Shown here: piece after piece, positions 60,172 to 64,000 of the stretch
How positions within the stretch are numbered: the first letter of the stretch is position 1
Layout of the letters: the number at the start of each line of letters is the position of its first letter
Origin: Enterococcus larvae
Lineage (GTDB): Bacteria; Bacillota; Bacilli; Lactobacillales; Enterococcaceae
Length of the DNA: 64,000 nt
NCBI RefSeq assembly: GCF_017830045.1
Contig: NZ_JAEDXU010000010.1
Span: 1-64,000 of the forward strand
Direction: 5' to 3'
Notes under the pieces: generated by a model
What the model saw: the letters and a program-made list of their open reading frames with translations, nothing else
What the model was told of the DNA's origin: nothing
Databases searched by the model: none
Made by a program: the position numbers and the translations under genes

Positions 60172-61275
60172 TTACTCTTCGCGAGGCTTTTTAGATTTTT
60201 TTTGTTTACGTGCTGCCTTTTTCTTCGCTTCTTTTCTTTTACGTACAATGCGTACGATCCCGAAAATAATCAGAATCACGACTACCATACCGCCGACAAT
60301 CATTCCCACCAACATCCAGTTTATGCCTTCTTCTTGTACTAAGTTTACATCCTGTTTGTTGTACTTATCAGCTTCTTCATCTGTAATAGTAAACTCCTGA
60401 TCCCATTCCCATTTCCGTTCTCCGGAAGCAGCCGTGACCTTTGCACGATAATTTCCCGGTACCATTTTTTCACCATTCATTGAGACAGGGAAATCCAGCA
60501 TACTATTAGGAGCAACTCGCATATTTGCCTTCTTAGTATCATAAAGAACTGTTTCTGACCCTTGCTCAGTGACCTGTACCTCGATTGTCAGATCATCTAA
60601 ATACGCTGCTTCAATATTAGACAGATTAACAAAGATACTGTTTCGGTAGTTGTTCAATCCGGCATAAACGCTGTTCAAATCCAGCTCCGGCTCCACCACA
60701 GTATCCGTTTCCGTCAGCAGCATCCCGACCATAAAGGCGTACTCGTTGATGACCCCTGTCTGTTCTTTTCTAGCTTCCTCATCCACCGCTCGCTTCAACT
60801 GAATCCCGCCGGAGATAACACCGTCATATCCTGCTTCCGGCATAGTAATCGTTAAATCAAACATGGCAGTCCCGCCAGCTGGAACCACAATAAATTCCGG
60901 AGCCTTCACAATATCTGCAAAATCATATTTTAATGATTTGTCATTATCTATTGCGCTTGGCCCATATTCTATTACACCATTCCCATTCGTTTTTGCCCCG
61001 TTCAAAGAGACACTTACCTCTGTATCCGTATTTCCATCGTTTGCCAGCTCGATTTGTACAACCTGCTGTTGACCAGGCGTCATTCGCAGATCAAAGTAGC
61101 CCACCTGTGTATTCAGTTGGTTTTCTGGTTGAATCGTTTTATAAGAAAATCCCAGTGCACTTGCTGTATCAGCTGCTGCAGACGATGCTTCCTCTGCATA
61201 TGTTGGTGTTGATATACACCCTATTCCTACTATGTATAAAACAATAGATAAAAACACGACAAGTCGTTTCTTCAT
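60172..61275 (-). CDS. WxL-interacting protein (DUF916/DUF3324, CscA-like)
   Basis: 367-residue membrane-anchored surface protein with signal peptide (cleavage about TYAEE). It has a DUF916 domain (QVGYFDLRMTPGQQQVVQIELANDGNTDTEVSVSLN), a DUF3324 domain (INEYAFMVGMLLTETD, YRNSIFVNLSNIEAAYLDDLTIEV), a C-terminal membrane helix and a very basic tail (KRKEAKKKAARKQKKSKK). Such proteins (CscA, WxLIP) hold WxL proteins at the wall. Start at 61275 is backed by AAGGAG ten bases upstream. Adjacent WxL, LPXTG and signal peptidase genes confirm a csc cluster. Confidence 0.92.
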   Translation of the reverse strand: MKKRLVVFLSIVLYIVGIGCISTPTYAEEASSAAADTASALGFSYKTIQPENQLNTQVGYFDLRMTPGQQQVVQIELANDGNTDTEVSVSLNGAKTNGNGVIEYGPSAIDNDKSLKYDFADIVKAPEFIVVPAGGTAMFDLTITMPEAGYDGVISGGIQLKRAVDEEARKEQTGVINEYAFMVGMLLTETDTVVEPELDLNSVYAGLNNYRNSIFVNLSNIEAAYLDDLTIEVQVTEQGSETVLYDTKKANMRVAPNSMLDFPVSMNGEKMVPGNYRAKVTAASGERKWEWDQEFTITDEEADKYNKQDVNLVQEEGINWMLVGMIVGGMVVVILIIFGIVRIVRKRKEAKKKAARKQKKSKKPREE

Positions 61276-61362
61276 GCTTTTCGGCTCCTTCTCTTTCATC
61301 ATAAAAGAAGGTTTCCGGCTCATGTGAGCCGGAAACCTCACTCATTTTGATTCGTTTTTTCT

Positions 61363-62133
61363 TTAGATAGTTTCAGACAATGTCCAAGTGATTACTGCAT
61401 TGTAATCGCCTGATCCGATTGGAGATCCATCAGGAATATTCAGAGTTACTGACTCTGCTGCTTCCTGTGAAGCATCGCCAACTTTACCGAAGTTCAATTC
61501 GAACTGTCCGTAACCAATACCATTTACACCAGTGTTACGGATAAATGTAATTGAGTTGTTTGAAGCTGAATCGATTGTTCCACCTGTGTTGTTTACTCCA
61601 TCAGGATCTAAAAGAGCAGAACCAGTTTGTGTTGTATACACATTTTTATAAGTGATGTTTGCCCCTTTAAGTTCAACACCTGAAGCTGTTTGGAAGTTTT
61701 GAGTCATTGTTGCAGATAATGCATATGCATGGTTTTCTTGAGTACGCAAGTCTTGGTATTTAACAAAGTTTTGTACTTCGAATTCTTCTGTTCCAGCTGT
61801 TGTGCTTCCTGGGTTAGCAGTAAATGCCAACGCATCGTAGTCACGTTTGTTTGTTGCTGTCAGAACATTATGAGAATCAAATTCCAATGGTGTTACAGCG
61901 ATGATCCCGAATTCACCTGGGTTTGTTACTGATGGAAGGTTTGTGATAGTTGTTCCGTCAGTTACACCTGGTTCTGTTGGAATTACGTCTGAAGTATCTG
62001 TACCCAGAGTAAATTCGATATGTCCAGTACCCGTTTTAGAATCGTCAGCTGCCTTTGTTGTGTTTGGTACTGCAAGTGCTACACCTGCTGCTGCTACGAT
62101 TGCAGCGCCGCATAATTTGTGTGTTAATTTCAT
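61363..62133 (-). CDS. WxL-domain surface protein
   Basis: 256-residue secreted protein with signal peptide (ending TTKAAD). The final motif VITWTLSETI carries the distal WxL signature. The proximal one, usually GWxL-like, is replaced by HAYALSATMTQNF, without Trp. The WxL domain binds peptidoglycan and the DUF916 partner in other species. TTAGGAGGAAACACAAATG gives an ideal start. It lies 87 bp before the DUF916 gene and 34 bp after the next WxL gene. Confidence 0.9.
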   Translation of the reverse strand: MKLTHKLCGAAIVAAAGVALAVPNTTKAADDSKTGTGHIEFTLGTDTSDVIPTEPGVTDGTTITNLPSVTNPGEFGIIAVTPLEFDSHNVLTATNKRDYDALAFTANPGSTTAGTEEFEVQNFVKYQDLRTQENHAYALSATMTQNFQTASGVELKGANITYKNVYTTQTGSALLDPDGVNNTGGTIDSASNNSITFIRNTGVNGIGYGQFELNFGKVGDASQEAAESVTLNIPDGSPIGSGDYNAVITWTLSETI

Positions 62134-62167
62134 TTGTGTTTCCTCCTAATATTATGTGTTTTTTTAT

Positions 62168-62971
62168 TTATGGCAACTCGGCTAATATCCAAGTTAACAC
62201 CGTAGAGTAAGCGACCGGATCCTTTTTAGTTGCCCCCGGTACAGACAACGTGATTGCACTGTTTTCATGAATGGCTTTGCCATAAACGGCATCCTGCATC
62301 GGATTTCCGTCAATTCCCTGCTTTTCTGTCAGCGTATTAGTCTGTCCCTTTGGGTTCTCGCTAGAGGCACCGAAGGAAATCGACCAAGTACCGGCACCGG
62401 TACCCGACTTTGCTTCAGCAAGGTTATAGGTTGCACCAATATTGTCCAGTTGAATCACTTCTTTAGAAACAGTTGGCGCCATTGAGCTGTCCATAGTGGA
62501 ATTTACCCATGACTTATCCAGTGATAGTACAGCCCCATCTAATTGACTGTTGGCTGTACCAGTATTTTGAAATTGCGTCTCCTGCCTAAGCTGTAATGTC
62601 CAGCCCAACGCAGCGCCGCGATAATCAGAAATCTGTACAAAATTTCCTCTGGCAGCCGTATCATCATGAAACAGCTGTGCATTAACAGAGTAAATCATGT
62701 CCTTATCAGAAATTTTATTGACGCTTGTAAAATCAAACTGAGGAACAAAGTCGATCCGAAGTTTTCCGGATGTACTTGGACTTTCTCCTGGATTCGTTGG
62801 ATTTTCGGGATTTTCAGGATCACGTACTCCTACATCATCATAATCCCCTGTAAATTCTACATTCCCGCTACCATCTCTTGTGCTTTCCGCATAAGCCTGC
62901 AGACTTGCAGGAAGGAATAGACACGTGCTGAAAACAAGTGTCAAAGAAGCCCGCATCAAAAAATGCTTCAT
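62168..62971 (-). CDS. WxL-domain surface protein (CscB-like)
   Basis: 267-residue secreted protein with signal peptide (ending AYAES). Both WxL signatures are present: GAALGWTLQLRQETQF (about residue 125) and the C-terminal VLTWILAELP. Low-complexity PENPENPTNPGESP linker near residue 54. It is a typical CscB-sized member. The start overlaps the stop of the LPXTG gene by four bases. Likely non-covalently wall-bound. Confidence 0.9.
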   Translation of the reverse strand: MKHFLMRASLTLVFSTCLFLPASLQAYAESTRDGSGNVEFTGDYDDVGVRDPENPENPTNPGESPSTSGKLRIDFVPQFDFTSVNKISDKDMIYSVNAQLFHDDTAARGNFVQISDYRGAALGWTLQLRQETQFQNTGTANSQLDGAVLSLDKSWVNSTMDSSMAPTVSKEVIQLDNIGATYNLAEAKSGTGAGTWSISFGASSENPKGQTNTLTEKQGIDGNPMQDAVYGKAIHENSAITLSVPGATKKDPVAYSTVLTWILAELP

Positions 62972-63345
62972 TCTTCTGCCTCCTTTTTCTTACGCTTGAA
63001 CAAGAACAGGATAAAAGCAATCATCAAAAGAGCGATACCGCTAATTGACAAGCTTGTTTTTACCAGCTCACCAGTAGATGGATACTTTCCTGTCGGCTTT
63101 GTTACCGCCGTACTTGAATCCTGCACACTTGAAGAGCTCGGCACTTGTGATGAACTAGATTCCTTTATAGGAGGTTCTTCACTTGTAGAAGAGCTTGGTT
63201 CTGTCTCCCCTTCATAAAAACCGATGTGTCCATTCGTCTGAACAGCACCGCCGACTCCTTCAGCTGCAAATACCAAAGAAGCGGATGAGCTGCAAGCCAT
63301 TACCAACACCAAGGAAGATAACAACAGACAGATTGTTTTTTTCAC
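62968..63345 (-). CDS. Small sortase-anchored protein (CscD-like)
   Basis: 125-residue protein with signal peptide, a short Ser/Glu-rich spacer and a sorting signal that reads YPSTGE in place of LPXTG, followed by a helix and the tail FKRKKKEAEE. Small LPXTG proteins (CscD) are a constant part of csc/WxL clusters and may link the complex covalently to the wall. It starts with GTG after AGGGAGGAAACAATA. The YPSTG variant may be read by a particular sortase; none is encoded in the window. Confidence 0.85.
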   Translation of the reverse strand: MKKTICLLLSSLVLVMACSSSASLVFAAEGVGGAVQTNGHIGFYEGETEPSSSTSEEPPIKESSSSQVPSSSSVQDSSTAVTKPTGKYPSTGELVKTSLSISGIALLMIAFILFLFKRKKKEAEE

Positions 63346-63362
63346 TATTGTTTCCTCCCTTT

Positions 63363-64000
63363 TTATGGTGTTTCACTCAATGTGAATAGGATAATTGCCT
63401 GATATTCACTCATTTTTCTATATTGGTTCGCTGATAGATGCAATTCAAAACCATTATCTTTATTTTCCCATTCAGCTTCACTCACGTTATAGCTGCCGCT
63501 GGAAGAATGTTGATGCTCTGTAATGATTTTCGCTTGATTCAGCTCCAGAACCTCTCCGCCGCCATCACTCTTGTAAACCAATGCATCGGGCAACAGATAA
63601 GATGAGTCCTCAAGAGAGGTCATTACCTGTGTGACTGTTGCAGTTAATTTCCAACTAGTTAAGGTCGCTCTGCTGTCACTGACAACCAACGGCGTATCAT
63701 AAGTTGGTTTCTTAGCCGAGAACTCCCCATAACTTCTAGTTTCTCTTACACCGAAATCAATTTTGTTTGGTGCGGAAACCAGCTGCAGTGTACCGAAAAC
63801 ATTGCCTGGTGCTGCTGCTGCATTGGAGCTTACTTCATAGGTTTCGTGATCAGCGTTTGGATCAATCGGCCCTGCAACAAACGGTGTTTCTCTTGGAGAG
63901 TCACCGATTGCACTTGCTTGATTGGTAACGATTGTTCCTACTGCTGAATCGTTAACTGTCACCTTGAAGGTCACTACCACATCCTGCTGGCTGCTCAGAT
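63363..64000 (-). CDS. Large WxL-domain protein, C-terminal part (CscC-like), cut by the window edge
   Basis: The reading frame continues past the right edge (upstream residues LSSQQDV are open to 64,000), so only the C-terminus is visible. The segment VTFKVTVNDSAVGTIVTNQA is a DUF11-type repeat found in long surface adhesins. The WxL domain follows, with LTSWKLTATVTQ as the proximal motif and AIILFTLSETP at the end, where Phe replaces the second Trp. In csc clusters this position is held by the large CscC. Start unknown. Confidence 0.85.
   Translation of the reverse strand, partial: LSSQQDVVVTFKVTVNDSAVGTIVTNQASAIGDSPRETPFVAGPIDPNADHETYEVSSNAAAAPGNVFGTLQLVSAPNKIDFGVRETRSYGEFSAKKPTYDTPLVVSDSRATLTSWKLTATVTQVMTSLEDSSYLLPDALVYKSDGGGEVLELNQAKIITEHQHSSSGSYNVSEAEWENKDNGFELHLSANQYRKMSEYQAIILFTLSETP

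Overview
The window looks like chromosome from a low-GC Gram-positive of the family Enterococcaceae, most likely an Enterococcus that is neither E. faecalis nor E. faecium. This is inferred from several things. There is a SagA-like NlpC/P60 protein behind mreCD. The peptide deformylase and S4 look typically enterococcal. A WxL/DUF916/small-LPXTG 'csc' locus is present, and the Shine-Dalgarno sites are GGAGG-type with many GTG and TTG starts. Species cannot be fixed from the sequence alone. No tRNA, rRNA or CRISPR array was seen.

Layout. (1) 0.1-12.4 kb, minus strand: alanine dehydrogenase, then an N-acetylgalactosamine/galactosamine catabolic locus (lacC, lacD, a nagA/agaA-type deacetylase, agaS, a GntR/UTRA repressor, mannose-family PTS IID-IIC-IIB-YajC-IIA, and a second lacD). 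Two promoters carry near-identical palindromic operators at the same distance from the -10 box, which ties the regulator to both transcripts. About 120-bp hairpin repeats flank the PTS genes on both sides. (2) 12.4-19.2 kb: a small unknown protein, a LacI regulator, an ECF sigma/DUF4349 membrane pair, YebC, VanZ-like protein and oligoendopeptidase F. (3) 19.3-30.6 kb: cell-wall and housekeeping genes: two PcsB/SagA-like hydrolases with different catalytic domains, mreD, mreC, pnp, rpsO, def, DUF4649, an oxidase-like protein, an XRE regulator and a HAD phosphatase. (4) 31.0-33.5 kb: a type VII secretion LXG toxin cassette (Lap1-like, Lap2-like, LXG toxin, putative immunity protein) whose first gene lost its 5' end at a junction with an intergenic repeat. 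(5) 33.6-46.6 kb: FocA-type channel, rpsD with a pseudoknot-capable leader, LytTR/DUF3021 pair, TIM-barrel protein, VWA lipoprotein/membrane protein/TelA operon, secreted protein, a two-gene unit under a perfect LexA-type box, an FtsX-type ABC exporter, BioY with a BirA operator, and a signal peptidase. (6) 47.0-50.8 kb: an orphan tyrosine recombinase enclosed by a perfect 35-bp inverted repeat, next to a winged-helix regulator with a degenerate receiver. I read this as an uncharacterised invertible (phase-variable) switch and consider it the most interesting object in the window. (7) 51.1-64.0 kb: PadR/DUF2812 pair, XRE membrane regulator, then a minus-strand block of lipoproteins, YfhO-like membrane protein, two signal peptidases (one lacking the catalytic lysine), and the csc/WxL surface-complex genes, cut by the window edge.

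How the genes work together. PTS-imported amino sugar would be deacetylated (NagA/AgaA), deaminated/isomerised (AgaS), phosphorylated (LacC) and cleaved (LacD) to triose phosphates, under GntR repression and probably CcpA control. MreCD and the secreted hydrolases form a wall-growth block. The csc genes supply secreted WxL proteins, a membrane-anchored WxL-binding protein, a sortase-anchored small partner and dedicated signal peptidases.
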